Both the position numbers and the translations under genes were made by a program. This document shows positions 21,961 through 34,184 of a DNA stretch of 64,000 nucleotides, piece after piece. The notes below the pieces were generated by a model. That model saw only the letters and a program-made list of their open reading frames with translations. It ran no database searches and was not told the DNA's origin. How positions within the stretch are numbered: the stretch's first letter is position 1; every line of letters starts with the position of its first letter. The DNA is from Ophioderma brevispina (lineage: Eukaryota > Echinodermata > Ophiuroidea > Amphilepidida > Ophiodermatidae), in the NCBI GenBank assembly GCA_023653785.1, contig JAMKCH010012490.1:86341-150340 (forward strand), given 5' to 3'.

Positions 21961-24114
21961 GTAGTTGTACAATTTGTTCGTTATTTCCCCTCAAATCCAC
22001 CATTCCCCTTGGCGTAGCAATGACCCCTCCATTAATTTTAAATAGTTCTTTTGAGTAAAAGTTCAGTTTGCTGCCCAGTCTCAGTAAAGTTTCTAAGTTC
22101 TCATCTGATAACATTGTTCTTGTTTTTTTACTTGTTAAGCTTCCTCCTGGAGAATGTTTGCTCGCATATGTACACACTTCAAAGAGGGTAAAATTGCGTG
22201 GAATGCCGGCGAAAGATTGGGCAGCGATCCGATGGAAGTCCTCGTAGAATACCAAAAGGGAGTAGCTGTCGCCGAGATGAGAATTAAACTTGGCCTTCAA
22301 ATGGGGGTTACTTTGAAGAGGTCAATAACTTCCAATAATTCCATCTGTAACATAGCTGGGCGCCGAATCTATAACTACGGTGAAAGGAGTTGAAATCTGT
22401 TGTGCGAAAGTCTATGAAACGTTGTTCAAATTGAGCCACCGAACGGTTGCCAAAGCTACGTACATTTCCGTTGGACGGCACTCCTTGTCAAACTACTTCA
22501 GTGACGGAAAGTTACAGTCAGTATTCATTGCTAAAGCTGCCATATTACCAGGTTGGGCTTTGCTTGAAATGCTTCCACGCTTCCAATCATGTCGATGATA
22601 TTTTTCCCTTTAGCCTGGAGATCTAGATTGAGAACGTTAAGATATCCAGTTACACCTGTTAGGAATTTCAGATCAGAGACAAATTCTGGATTTGTAAGAT
22701 AGGTATCTTGCTGCTTACTCAGCATGAACTCTTGCAATTCCGTTTCCGAGAGAAAACACGCGTTTAAGCACTTTGCCGCGACTAAGCCATCTGACTTGCG
22801 TGTAAAAGCAAATATCAGCATACTCTGCCTCCATTTCGATAAGAAATGTTTTAAATTGCCGACGGTTCAAAGCGTTTACCTCCTGACCTTAACGACCTCA
22901 TCCAATTACGTCCTCAAGAATGCCTCCTGGTGGATGATGCAATGATATTGCATGATTTCAATCGTTTCATCAACAGATCTCTTGTTAATAGAATGATCGA
23001 TGATCAGCTTTGCCGCACCAGATTTAGGGCCTGTCATTGCAGGGGCTCCATCAGTTTTAACTCCACTTTATGGTTCCCCAGGACAGTCTGACATTCTCAA
23101 CTGCTTTGATGATTTCCTGTGCAATATCTTTGCCTGTTGTTGTGTTCTTGATTGAACGTAACTCAACCAGTTCTTCATTGAAGGTGTTTTTGTTTTATTC
23201 TGGTTCACTAAATATCCCTGAGAAAACCTTATTCACAAAATCTTAGGGGATTCCGATCTTGTGGTTTTGTATTATGAGTATTGTATTGTATGTATTGTTT
23301 GTTTCTCACGGTCCCATAGGCCACTGTACTGTTGTAATTTCTGTCTGTTTACGGTCAGAAAATACAAAATTGCGAATTTTTCACAGATACGACAGAATTT
23401 GCACGTAAGATTAGGTACACATGGATTACTAAGGCTAATGGTTCAGATGATATAAAAATCTCAACTTTTTGAGGTAAGTCGGGGGACGAGGTTGTGGATC
23501 ACGAAATTCCCCTTTAATGTCAAAGTGTTCATTAATGCCGCGTAACATCACCAGAAGTTGAGCCGTGTCTGACATGTCGGTGCTCTCATCGAGAGCAAGA
23601 GAAAAGTACCTGAACTCATTCAGAGTTTTACTGTTAGTAGCTATGTCACTGATGCGTCTCGCTACAGTCTGCCGTGACAAACTCACTTCTTCAAATGTAG
23701 CCTTCTCTTTCGGGCATAATGCCCCAACACGGGAAAGCATGCATTCTTTCACAAAATGCCCCATCCGAAAATGGCTTGCATCGCTTTGCAATTACTTGTG
23801 AAACCTTAAAAAACTCGCCAACAGAACATTATCCTTGGCAAAGGAAGAGAACAGTGTTTGCTGCTTATGAAGCTTTAGAGAGCTGTTCAGCTTTGGTCTT
23901 TCATTCATTGCCAGTAATAGTGTCGTATTCGGGGCCAAGAATAGAGTTATAATGACGAGAAATGTTACACTCTTTCATAACACTCAGTATCTTGTTGCAA
24001 ATAAGGCCAAGAGGCTTCCCCTAATTTTCTTAAGAGAAGAAATACTTGATTGTCCATCCAGGTTGAAAAGTCCGTCCTTCTTTGGAAAATTTCCTCTTTA
24101 GTCCTTTAGGCCAT
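21960..24114 (-). pseudogene. hAT-like transposase relic, GTF2IRD2/ZBED-related
   Basis: The minus strand starts near 24,114 (ATG followed quickly by a stop) and runs to about 21,990. Readable blocks in order: KEEIFQRR and WMDNQVF (BED-like N-terminal part), HYNSI and YDTITGNE in other frames, SFAKDNVLLASF (about 23,830), VKECMLSRVGALCPKEKATF (about 23,750) and SLALDESTDMSDTAQLLVML (about 23,590-23,530, DDE-core start). After an inserted MITE come DGAPAMTGPKSGAAKLIIDH (about 23,050), YHCIIHQEA (about 22,940), FLTGVTGYLNVLNLDLQAKG (about 22,665) and TRTMLSDENLETLLRLGSKL (about 22,120-22,063, hAT dimerisation tail). This architecture matches the hAT-derived part of GTF2IRD2 and related animal proteins. 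Multiple frameshifts and stops make it a dead copy. Confidence 0.8.
23240..23515 (-). mobile_element. MITE inserted in the hAT relic
   Basis: Transposase homology breaks at about 23,515 and resumes at about 23,230. The intervening about 270 bp matches, in reverse orientation, the sequence at about 53,930-54,150. Shared blocks (minus strand here) are AAAGGGGAATTTCGTGATCC, AGTTGAGATTTTTATAT, TACCTAATCTTAC and GTACAGTGGCCTATGGGACC. There is no coding capacity. This insertion explains the odd C-terminus of the minus-strand frame here. Confidence 0.7.
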
Positions 24115-24174
24115 GTTTGCGATATTGAGATCGAATGGTTTTGAAATTCCCTAGATCTTTTCACACCAACTCAC

Positions 24175-24262
24175 GTTGTCTGCCGTCGCGGTTTGTGAAT
24201 GGGGTCAAAGGTCACACGAGGTCACCAAGGTCACACGAGGTCACCAACATGTCATCCCACCC
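24175..24262. repeat. Short GGTCAC-type direct repeats
   Basis: AGGTCACACGAGGTCACCA occurs twice head to tail (about 24,209-24,246). It resembles the AGGTCA-rich dispersed repeats found at 44.6-45.9 and 61.3-61.6 kb. Confidence 0.5.
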
Positions 24263-24809
24263 CGCCCTCTCATTTCCACCAAGTTACATCGTCGTAGCCC
24301 TTACAGAACTCAAACATACACACACAGACATACGACCAGAGTAATCCCTATGTGCCTTCTGCAAATCTTGCAGACTACACAAAAATATTTCTCATGTCAA
24401 TCTTCGCTAAAACTATATACTGTATAAAGGTCTAATTATCCCTCTAAAAATTGCCGTTTACCCCATCCCATTTGGGTCCACAGCTCCAGAGACACACTCA
24501 ATTAAGTGAAAGGCTGTAAATTTTAGTTTGGCCACTTTCACCTTAGTAGCGAAAATGTATTGAAAAGACATTGGATTTGGTGCATAACTTTCAAAGAAGT
24601 GTGAACAGATTAACATCTGAATGTTTTAATTCAGGTAGTAGTATTGATTATAAAAGAGCTTTATTATATCTCACATTAAAGTTGAATTGTTACACATTGA
24701 GCATTCCTTCAAGATGGCTGGTCCTCAGCCTGGTAACCATTAACAGCCATAATTCACCACTGAAGAGTGTGATTAAGTTGACAACTTTCATTCAGACCAG
24801 ATGCCATGT

Positions 24810-25890
24810 AGAAACCAGTCTTCTTCTTCTTGCGTATGAGGCAGCAGCTAAACATGTTGTAAACGCTGGAGCCAACTCACTGTTGATTGATTGGGGTTTG
24901 AGAAATCTGTGTCCACCGGTGGGCGAAAGGTAGGGCACTCATTGAGAATGTGATCCGCTGTGTGTGATGGAGAACCACATTGGCAGGCTGACGATGGCCG
25001 CAGCCCCCATCGGTGCAAATTGCTGTTGAAGCGACCGACTCCTGTGCGAATCCGGTTTAAGGTGACCCATTCCTTGCGTGGGAGATTGCTGCCAGGTGGT
25101 AGTTCTGTCTCAGGTGTAATAGAGAGTTGATCTGGTTTTGGAGTATCTAGCCATGCAGTATTCCATGTCTGTAGGATGTTGAAAGGGGAACTGGAGAGTT
25201 TAGCAGCATGTCGGCAGAAAGGTCGGCGAGAGCGTAGTCTCTGTCTACCAAGTAGGTGTGATTCTTTGACAGTGCAGTGTTATGCAGCAGGTGCTTGTTG
25301 TCCAACAGGGCCTTATTCATTCACTAGTTTGTGCGTGTGGTGTTCTCTCCCAAGTACTGCAGGTGCAATGCCTGAAAGCACTGGTAGGAATTCAGATGGA
25401 GTAGGACGCAGGCAACAAGTAATGGTTCTCAAAGTCTCGTTGAGTACTGTGTCCAGCTTCTTTGTGTGAGAGCTGTTGCACCATGCTGGGGCGGCATATT
25501 CAGCAGTGCTGTAGACCAAAGCCAGGGCGGTAGTGCGTAGGGTCGTTGGGCTGGCACCCCATGAAGATCCAGCACAGTCGGCACAGTCGGTAAGTAAGCT
25601 GCCGGTTAAGCTTCACTCCCAAGTAGGTTGGAGTAGGATTGTATGGCAGAGGCGCTGCGATTGAGGTTGATTTGAAGCTGGCAGTGAGCATCTTTGGTGT
25701 TGAGGTGGAAGGCAGTAGCGGTGGTCTTGGCTTCGCTCAGCTTCAGTCTCCAGGTCTTGAGATATGCTGCAAGTAGGGCCATGTCTGCAGTAAGCGTGCT
25801 TTCTACTTCTGTCCAGCTGCTGTCCGAGTGGAGAAAGGCAAGATCGTCGGCATAGCCACATTGTCTAGATGTTGTTTGAGGTAAATCGGT
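24810..25890 (-). mobile_element. LINE RT C-terminal half with zinc segment, 5'-truncated
   Basis: The minus strand opens near 25,885 with CGYADDLAFLHSDSSW (about 25,855-25,810), the RT catalytic YADD box. It continues through LKTWRLKLSEAKTTATAFHL (about 25,770-25,710) and, after a frameshift, AYSTAEYAAP-type sequence (about 25,510) with PSEFLPVLSGIAPA. Near 25,060-24,930 another frame gives RTGVGRFNSNLHRWGL and then CQCGSPSHTADHILNECPTF, a CxCG..H..C zinc segment. The tail CATACGCAAGAAGAAGAAGA at about 24,820 matches an AAG-repeat LINE 3' end. It is the same type as, but diverged from, the element at 27.06-28.79 kb. Confidence 0.75.
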
Positions 25891-25904
25891 GATATACAAG
25901 TTGA

Positions 25905-26035
25905 ATCGATAAACCTGGTTTTTCGATTTGAAAAACCAGGATTATGGATTCGAAAAGCTAGGTTTTTGATAAATCTGCTTTATCGATCGAAAAACCTAGT
26001 TTATCTGTTGAAAAACAAAGGTTTTTGCACTTCTG
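25905..26035. repeat. Degenerate tandem array of a palindromic unit
   Basis: Variants of AACCTGGTTTTTCGATT followed by GAAAAACC repeat four or five times, alternating in sense so the array is partly self-complementary. It starts where the 25.9-kb LINE is truncated and merges into the TATGTACG-type region. Confidence 0.6.
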
Positions 26036-26545
26036 TGTGTGCATCAAACATGCGTATGTACGCACATACCTGCACATAAATACTAGTACCTGCATTATGT
26101 ATTCTGAATAGGTATACACGTACCTGTGATGTATGCACGCACTTATCTGTGTACGCATGTACGTATCTGCGTACGTACTCACCTAGCACCTGTGTGTAAT
26201 TATTCCTGCATATGTCATATGTAGGTACATGCTTATGTCCCTTTACATGTACCTTACATAAGCAGGTACGTTACCTGCTTATGCAAGTATGTGCGTGTTT
26301 CTATGTCCCTGAGTATGAAGGTACGTACGTAGGCTTATATTTATGAACGTGACGTGCGTATGTAGGTATATGCGTATGTTTGTGCATAAGTATATTCTTA
26401 TTTACTTGCCTCGTTATGTGCGTATATATGTACGTGCAGGTATGTACACATAGGCTACATATATTGAGGACTGCGTATGTCGGGCCTACATTATGTACAT
26501 ACCTTTGCAGGTATTTATGCACCTATGTAGGTTATACACCACTTG
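26036..26545. repeat. Cryptic microsatellite of TATGTACG/GCATGTACC type
   Basis: About 500 bp of alternating purine-pyrimidine words (TGTATGTACG, CGTACGTA, TGCGTATGT, ACACGTACCTG) with no fixed period. Open frames here are Tyr/His/Val-rich artefacts. A shorter similar stretch lies at about 26,950-27,045, at the 3' end of the next LINE. Confidence 0.65.
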
Positions 26546-27045
26546 CATGGCATCTGGAAAAGTGCTTTAAAATGTCTGAAAATGCACTAGTTACATTAAG
26601 AAAGTGATGAAATTTCATGATTGACAAGGTAGACTGGTATATTTTCTCAAACTAAGCGGCATTTGGACAGTGATTTTGAGGAAATTTACTCCGCGGTCAT
26701 CAATTTCACATCGATTTGCAAATTACTAGCTTTGGCGACTATAGAGAATCTTGGGTTGCCGTTCTGACATCGGTCGAGTTTGGTGATTCGTAACTAAAAA
26801 TTTTTCTGGTCATCATATGTTCAAAATTTGGTTATTTGGTGATTTCAGCTTGTATTTTGGGGTGATGTTGTTGTATTTCCTCTGTGAGAGTTTTAAATGT
26901 GAAAAAACATGCTCAAAGTTGCCATTTTTCCCATAGACTACTGAGTTAGTGGTGTGTAACCTGTAGGACCTGTGTATGTATGAACCTGCATATACAGGAA
27001 TTGTGTATGTATGTATGTACCTATATACATAATAACTCGTTCGTT

Positions 27046-28795
27046 CGTGCGTGCAAGTCCAAAATCACAGTGGAAGATCCGTCTTTAACCAGCTGATAGT
27101 TTCATCATCCAGGTTGATCAGGCCTGGAATTCCTCTTGGGGACTTGTAGACCTCACAGTCATCTATGATGTTGCTAATGGTTTGTGGCTCTCCACAATCG
27201 CAGTTTGGTGAAAGTTCTACTCCGATCTTGGGAAAGAAGTTTTTTGTACGACCAACGCCAGTTCTGAGTCTTTTGAGGTTGACCCATGCTTTCCTATCAA
27301 GGTCACAGCCTTTGGGCTTGCTAGATGGGCTGTCCACAAACTGCTTTAGGTTCAAAGTAGAGGATGACCATTGCTCATACCATCTGTCATGGATCCAGGA
27401 TGATCGATAGGGATGCTGTGAATGCAGTGTCATGGATTGGGTAGCAAAGTGATTCCGTGGAATTCTCTGATCCTCAAAGGGTGTTGGTGGGGGGATTAGG
27501 CTACCAGGTTCATCACATTTCTTGGCGAGCTTGATCGTCTGAAGGTTCCTCCTATGCCAGACAGAATTGGAAGATATTCTACAGGCGTCGCCAAAACGCA
27601 ACCACTAACAAGTCTCATTGCATCATTCAGAACGACATCAATCTTGTGTGAATGTACACTGTGACTCCATACTGGTGCAGCGTATTCAGCAGTGGAGTAT
27701 GCCAAGGCAACAGTTGATGTATGTAAGGTGTCAAAAGATGCACCCCATCCAGTTCCTGCGAGCCTTCTGAGGAGGTTGACACGAGACTGCGTCTTGGCAG
27801 CGACTGCCTTGGTGTGTTGATTGAAAGTAAGGCTGCGATCCATTGTGACGCCAAAGTACTTCGGTGTTGGGTCATGTGACAGTTTTTCTCCATCTAGAGT
27901 GATGTTAAGTTCTCTTTTTGTGCATCGATTTGCAAGGTGGAAAACAGAGCTGACGGTCTTGGGTTTGCTGAGTTTCAAGTGCCATCGGTGGAAGAATTGG
28001 CTTACAGTGATTAGGTCTTTCTGCAACACTGTTTCTAAGGACTCAAAGGAATCAGCAGCTATTCCAAGTGCCATGTCGTCTGCGTAGGAGTACTGCGAAC
28101 AATCTTCCTTTGGCATATCTGAGACGTAGATGTTGAAGAGACTGGGTGCCAGGACAGAACCTTGTGGGACACCATTCCGAAGTTTGCGCTTTCTACTGCG
28201 TTGCCCATTTAATGTCTCCAGGACGAAAGATCTGACTTGGATGAGCAGCATAATGAACTTGACAAGCTTGACATCAGGGAAGATTTTGAGTAGCTTGAGG
28301 TAGAGACCTCGATGCCAGACTGTATCGTACGCAGCAGTTAGGTCTATGAAGACTGCTCCAAACTTCTGCGTCTTCTGGAAGGCTGTCTCGATGTCATTAA
28401 CTAGTCTTGCTATCTGATCAGTTGTTGATTTACCTCTTCGAAATCCAGCTTGGGTGCGGGGTAAATTTGCCTCGACCGTATCATTGATCCTGCCGAGTAT
28501 CAGTCGCTCAAGCAGCTTATAGATGTGAGATAGTAGCGAGATGGGTCCGTAACTATTGGGCTCATTTGCTGGTTTCTTGGGCTTCAGGATTGCAATGACC
28601 TTTGAAGTCTTCCATCTGGAGGGAATAGTTGACGTTCCCATGCAAGTAGAAAGGAAGAGTTGGAGCCATCGCACAGCTTCGGGTGCCATATTCTTCAAGA
28701 ATTCTGTATGGATGTTGACATTGTCAGGAGCTTTCCCATTCTTGAGAACTTTAATTCCTTCGGTGATCTCATCGTAGGTAATAACTTCTCCCTAC
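27046..28795 (-). mobile_element. LINE RT, 5'-truncated, only one clear frameshift
   Basis: The minus strand is open from about 28,793 to 27,496, then in a shifted frame to 27,065. Residues of the first block (from 28,698): IARLVNDIETAFQKTQKFGA and VFIDLTAAYDTVWHRGLYLK (finger/palm, first Asp region, about 28,400-28,310), GVPQGSVLAPSLFNIYVSDM (about 28,170-28,110), YSYADDMALGI (YADD catalytic box, about 28,090-28,058), WHLKLSKPKTVSSVFHL (about 27,985) and YSTAEYAAPVW (about 27,700). The shifted block holds RTGVGRTKNFFPKIGVELSP and CDCGEPQTISNIIDDC, a zinc segment, ending LKTDLPL. The frameshift is near 27,553. The 5' end (endonuclease, N-terminal RT) is missing. Its 3' end, GACTTGCACGCACGAACGAA, recurs at 38.88 kb. 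Relatively young compared with its neighbours. Confidence 0.85.
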
Positions 28796-28799
28796 AAGA

Positions 28800-29990
28800 C
28801 AATTCACAAAACAGGACTCCCAACTTGGGCCGCCCTTTCCTTTTTAAAGGATTTTTTTATTATTGCGTACTGGTGTAAACCGCAATCAGCTGTTTAGTGC
28901 AAGTTTCGAGACGTCATCGCTGTATGGCTATTTGCGGGAGATAGTATGACAAATTTCCTTAATTCATTTTTTCACTATTTTGTGTTTTCGTTCCAACATT
29001 AAAGTAGTTATATGGAATTATACATACTTATTTTTGATTTGTAAGCGAAAAAAATGCATTTCAATATTTTCTCAATTCTCTCGCAATATCGCTGTACCAG
29101 TATGGCGCCACAATGACGTCAGGAAGTTAGCAACTTGGTAAAATGGTTCATTTCCAAAGACACGCATCAGTGTATAAAATGCAAAAATGAAATTTTGCAC
29201 CAAAAAGGTAGGAATATCGGATTTTCATGTGGGTTTTGGCCCCCAAGTGACGGAAAATGACTAGTTTTATATTTATATAAACATATAATTGTAGAGCCAT
29301 ACTGTGCAAAATATTTAAAGAAATGAATTATTCTTAGTTGGCAACCACTCCCCCATCAATCGACTTTGACGGCGTATACGCTAATCCCGGTGACAGTGTC
29401 GCCTTCACATTTGTTTCGCCGAAAACAAGTATGTGGAAGATTTTTACGAATGTTTTAACGTTTTTGCGCACCGGAGGAAAGGTCACCTGGGGTGGTAACC
29501 CCTACCCTTTGGTAAGACGAGAATTAATGTCACTATGTCTCCCTATTTGTGAGAGATTTGATTTGTAACCAAATGTAAAAAACTGCAAAACTTGGATAAT
29601 TCTTTTTCACGATGCACAGACCGTACGTTTCAATTAGTAAAAGTAACAACATAATTAAAACACCTAAATTACAATGTGAAGTAACATGACAAATTCCTTA
29701 TGAAGTATAGAAAGGTAAATTTCACAGATTGTCTTAAATCTTGACCGACCTATTATCGATTTTGATCACTCTCAAGTAGCAATCTTTGTCCTAACGAATA
29801 CATATTCATTCGCAATTTATCTGGTTTGCTTTGAGATATTTTTGGACACGCCAAGCAATCGAATACGAATTATTTTGGATCCGGTTTTGGATACAATTAA
29901 AGAGTACATAAAATGCAACCAGAATCAACTATTAACTCAATTTGACCAAAAAATCAGATTCGACAGTATGTCGTGACCACGACGATATGA
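28800..29990. other. Unassigned AT-rich DNA
   Basis: No supported gene. A GC-richer open stretch at about 29,338-29,568 on the plus strand has coding-like composition, but no domain and no clear splice context. Confidence 0.35.
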
Positions 29991-29999
29991 TATTGCAAT

Positions 30000-30380
30000 G
30001 GATTTAAAGCGGTACTGGCACATTTTCACAAAATATGAAATTTCTTCAATTTGCTCGCCAATGATAGTCTAGGCCATTGGAAGAATAGAGATATTATTTA
30101 CTCATAAAAATAACACCCCAAAACAAGCTAGGGGCATTAATAAGAGGCTAAAGACATCCAGGTAGTATGTATAGGCTAACTTTGAAGTTTGCCGTTACAA
30201 CATGTGCCTATTACATGAATGTCATAGACTGGTGCTCATTGATACTAAAATCACAAAGGTCAAAGACAGGTCAAAGACCGGTCAAACGGGTTGGATGCCG
30301 TGGGAATCAACTCCGGCGTGTGCTCTCATGTGTTAAACGCCATTTTCGTCGTCTGCTGAATTAAAAGTGCGTGTTCCGAT
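30000..30380 (+). repeat. Dispersed repeat, copy 1 (partner at 57.87 kb)
   Basis: TTAAAGCGGTACTGGCACATTTTCACAAAATATGAAATTTC resembles the sequence at 57,873. Downstream, GGTGGGAATC/GTGGGAATCAACTCC blocks also correspond (about 30,300 and 58,120). A reverse-oriented relative, GTGCCAATATTGCTTTAA, lies at about 38,353. This is likely a MITE/SINE-like family with a TTAAAGC..GGCACATTTT end. Confidence 0.55.
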
Positions 30381-32585
30381 CGTCTTTGGGACCTCCTTGA
30401 TTTTCCCGGAAGTAGTATCGATTTTGATATCAGATGAAAGGCCGTATTTTTCTCATTGTCGTCCTGAAATTTGAGCCCTCAAATCCATCTCATTCCCAAG
30501 ATATAAACAAAAAAATTGCCGTTTTAGTGGTTACCATCAATATTAGCACAGCATTGAATAGGTCTTTGCAACATGCATTATTGCGTCTGCCATCAAAACC
30601 GCAAGTCTGTTTCTCGCGGTACTTGATGGGGTGTATGTGCAAGTGCCAGGCTCTCATATCAAGTAGAGAACACAATACACACATAGCACCTTTAATGACT
30701 CCGCCAGTCATTTTATTATAAAAATCACTCTGTTTATTCATAACGCTGATTTGGGATTAATCATTTCAGGCGAGGACTATTGTATATAAAAGCTTTACAA
30801 CCATGTATCAATTTTGAAATATCTTGAGGGCACACTATTTTTCAAATGTGCAAGTGTCTCTAGTTTAATGAGAACTTTGTAAACACGGGCCCCAAATTGG
30901 TAGGGGTTACAGATTGACAGGTTTAAAAGCCTTACCTGTAACTCTTGCACTCCTTTTGTTATCATCTGATGTTATTTTATAATCTGCAGCTGGATGTGAG
31001 TGAGAAAACAATAAACCGTTAACTGATAACAAAGAGAATACATGGACATATCCCAATACCGATAAATTTCTCTCAATTTGCTTGAAAATCATGAGAATTA
31101 GACTCAAACTAAACCAAATAATCATAAAATGTACACTCATGCCATATTTTTAGACAGTAGATTAAGAATAAATTCATAGCTTAAGAGTTTGAAGGGTTAA
31201 CCGGACAAAATAGACAAGATGAACTCGTTTGTATTCAAAGTTGGATAAGATGCATGAACAAAACGCGTAAAAGGGTCTTTTTTCCAACACGAGATGTACG
31301 CACGTACATTGACAATCTAATCAATGTACACACGTACATTGATTAGAGTGTCAAAAACAACAAAATATTGATTTGAGTAAAAACATTTAACACCAAGTTA
31401 TTGTTAAACAATAGAAAAATTGCCATAGTTTCTGAGCCCAAAGTCCAAAAGACACCAAATAAAAATCTTCTGATAGCCTGTTTATCCCTGTAAACAACTA
31501 ATGCAAACATTCAAGCAAAAATGACGTTTAACCTTTGAAAAAATCTTTCCTGAATGTAGGGTTTTTATTGACTTACACTGTATATACAGGATTAAACAGT
31601 TCATTGATTAATTACCAATGCTAACGAGCACACATTTTAAAATTTAACATGCCCGCCATCTACACATTTACAAGCTCTTGCCTGTACCTCGCAAGGTGAA
31701 ATTAGCGTTAAGTGCTGCTCCCCACATCTTCGTGTGATAATCCATTATTATAAATACTCTAAATGTATTATTATAAATACACTACATGCTTATTGGAGTC
31801 ATCGGGGTCGGGAAACTTAAATTTAAAGGTTTTACTGTGGGGCCAAATATCAGATAATTTGCAAAAACAAGCAATCCCGTAAATGGGATGACCTTCGAAG
31901 ACGCTTTAGACAACATTCTCAAAAAGTAGTTGGCATATGTTGTATACCATGTTGTTACCCGTGATCTCTAGTTTTCGGAAACACATGTCATTTCACTCAG
32001 GTCGCAATGGTAACTGAGAAAAGCCTGTAATTGGCTAAACACGGGAACGCACAAAACTACTTCACGAAAAATCGCACTCGCAACATACTTGCGTGGAAGA
32101 TATATTGGAACAATACCGACAAAACCATGAAGCCGGAGTTTTCATATGGTTTTCATGGTAACCGTGGATGATAAAATATAAATGAGAAAACAAAATGGTA
32201 ACCGTGACTCGACCAATCAGGTAATTCTGAATCATAATTCATATTTTGGAAATTCAAATAAAAAACCAGGGTCATGGTTTTGTAGATTTTTACTTATCCT
32301 CTGTGCCAATTTGCATGATCATACGATGTTTCGTTTTCTAGTTACGTTTGTTTCCGTGATCCGAGTTTGCGTATTTTAACGAAAGGAAATACAGGCCTTA
32401 AGCATTCCGTTAAATTGAGGGTGCTTTTCATACCAAATAATTAAAAATATATATTTTCATTTGTATGCTGAATTATAATAATTACAAGACACAGACCCAC
32501 TTGGTGTTAACACACCAATGTGAACTCGCGCACGGGCTTGATGTACAATAAACCCATAAAACTCGGGTGTCAACCTGTGCATGAG
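30381..32585. other. Unassigned DNA with small hairpins
   Basis: No gene is supported. A local inverted repeat of ATGTACGCACGTACATTGA / TCAATGTACACACGTACATT type lies at about 31,293-31,350. The rest is AT-rich with stops in all frames. Confidence 0.4.
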
Positions 32586-32587
32586 CC

Positions 32588-32979
32588 CGGGTAACCACCC
32601 GAGTTAACAAGGGTTCCGGCAATACAAACAGATGAAATGGCACCCTATCCCAGACCAGAGCTGTTCAAATGGATACTCTATCCGAAACCTGGGGGCAGGC
32701 AATATGACCATTGGAATTTTAACCTGGCATTTTACAGTCCATTTGAGCTATTTTATGGGCTGATTTCTGTTTTGAGCATGGTATCAACACTAAAATCTAA
32801 AATCAACATTCTAACAGAGTCCTGCTAATTTTATACTCTATCTGAGACTGAAAAGTCCAATTTGATGCCCAGTGTAAAACTGACAGAGACATAGGTTGAA
32901 TTTGATACCCTATGTTGCCAGTCTCGAGACCGGCATGCCCTGCCCAGGTCTCGCGTTTTTGTAACTCGGGTGGTTAACC
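32588..32979. repeat. Fold-back element, TIR GGTAACCACCCGAGTTA
   Basis: GGGTAACCACCCGAGTTAAC at 32,589 is inverted at GTAACTCGGGTGGTTAACC (32,961-32,979). The roughly 390-bp interior includes three variants of a GATACCCTAT-type phrase and no transposase. Confidence 0.6.
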
Positions 32980-33985
32980 GACCAGAATACTAGCTAATAC
33001 TCTGCCCCTCCCCCCCCGGCAGTAAACCAGCCGGTGAAACTGTGTATAACTGATAAAAGCCCATATAGGCGGCGCAGTGGCGGCCAAGAAATCCCACTTT
33101 TAGAAAAATGCTGATTTTTGGATATATATTATAAGACAATGTTTTCATTTTCCAAAATCGTTGGAGCTGAAGAATCAACTCCGCTGAAAGGGTTATTTCT
33201 GAATTTTTATGTATGAATAACGAACGGGGACTTTTGTGGGTCATGAGAACACCCTTGACCGAACACATTAATGAAATCAATTTGTGTAGGCCTGGTATCG
33301 ATGTTTGGTTCGTTTTGATGAGTTGCTATATTGAAAGAGTCTTGGCCGCCATCGTCTGAGCCCATAGACAATGTTGAGGTATAGCGCCACCAGGAAGCGT
33401 TTAGGAATATTTAGCCTTGTTCAAATAACATGTATTAAGTCATTAATATGCTATCGTTATCAAAAAATGAGTAACATTGAAATCCTATTCATAATTATTG
33501 GTCAAATCAGCGATTGTTATTGTTTATATTTCGAGCAGTGTGCCAAAAATGTATGTATCTGAAAACATCTCAAATATGTTATTATCTCAGCCTCGTTCGC
33601 AACATTGCAGGTGTCTCTCTGGAAGTAATCTCTTATAGCTCGCGCCCTTTCTGGGCGCGCGCAAATATTGAAATCATAAAAATTGTTGCATCCGTTCTCG
33701 TATAATTAATTTTTGTATGTAATTTTTACTAAATATCACAGGGAGAAGAAAAATACATAAGACATTCCACAACCTGTTATTTGTAATGGCATCAATTTGT
33801 AGCAAAAATTATAAAAAATAGGCAATATATCCCTAGAGGAAAATGACTACCGCAAAAAGGAAGGTAGAGTTATTTGTCTTGTTAGATCTTGGAGCAATTT
33901 CCTCTTTTTGTTTTCTTTTTTTTTAATTGTTTTTCCTCAATCAATAACAACACAATCATGCCAATGAGAATCTCGTCACAAGAGG
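32980..33985. other. Unassigned DNA
   Basis: No gene is supported. Short open stretches here show no domain or splice context. Confidence 0.35.
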
Positions 33986-33989
33986 TTTT

Positions 33990-34150
33990 TATCAGAAAAA
34001 AAGACACAGATCACACAAGACAGACAAAAACGAACCACAAACACGGACAAAACAACAACATCAAAGCACACACCAAACAAACAAAAAAACAAAGACAAAA
34101 CAAGAAAGAAAAAAAAACAAAAAACCAAAACCAACCAAGACCATGTCATG
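33990..34150. repeat. CAAA/ACAAAC low-complexity tract
   Basis: About 150 bp rich in CAAACAAA-type words. It creates a Lys/Gln/Asn-rich open frame that is not a credible protein. Confidence 0.7.
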
Positions 34151-34184
34151 TTGTCAAACTAAAACAAATAGACCACTGCAATAC

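Noticed and set aside
23435..23530. C-terminal tail of the minus-strand transposase frame
   Set aside because: The last residues come from the inserted MITE, not from transposase.
25905..26545. Possible telomere or centromere array
   Set aside because: No TTAGGG-type repeat and no fixed satellite period.
25958..26607. Tyr/His/Val-rich frames on both strands
   Set aside because: Products of the TATGTACG cryptic microsatellite; periodic composition, no conservation signal.
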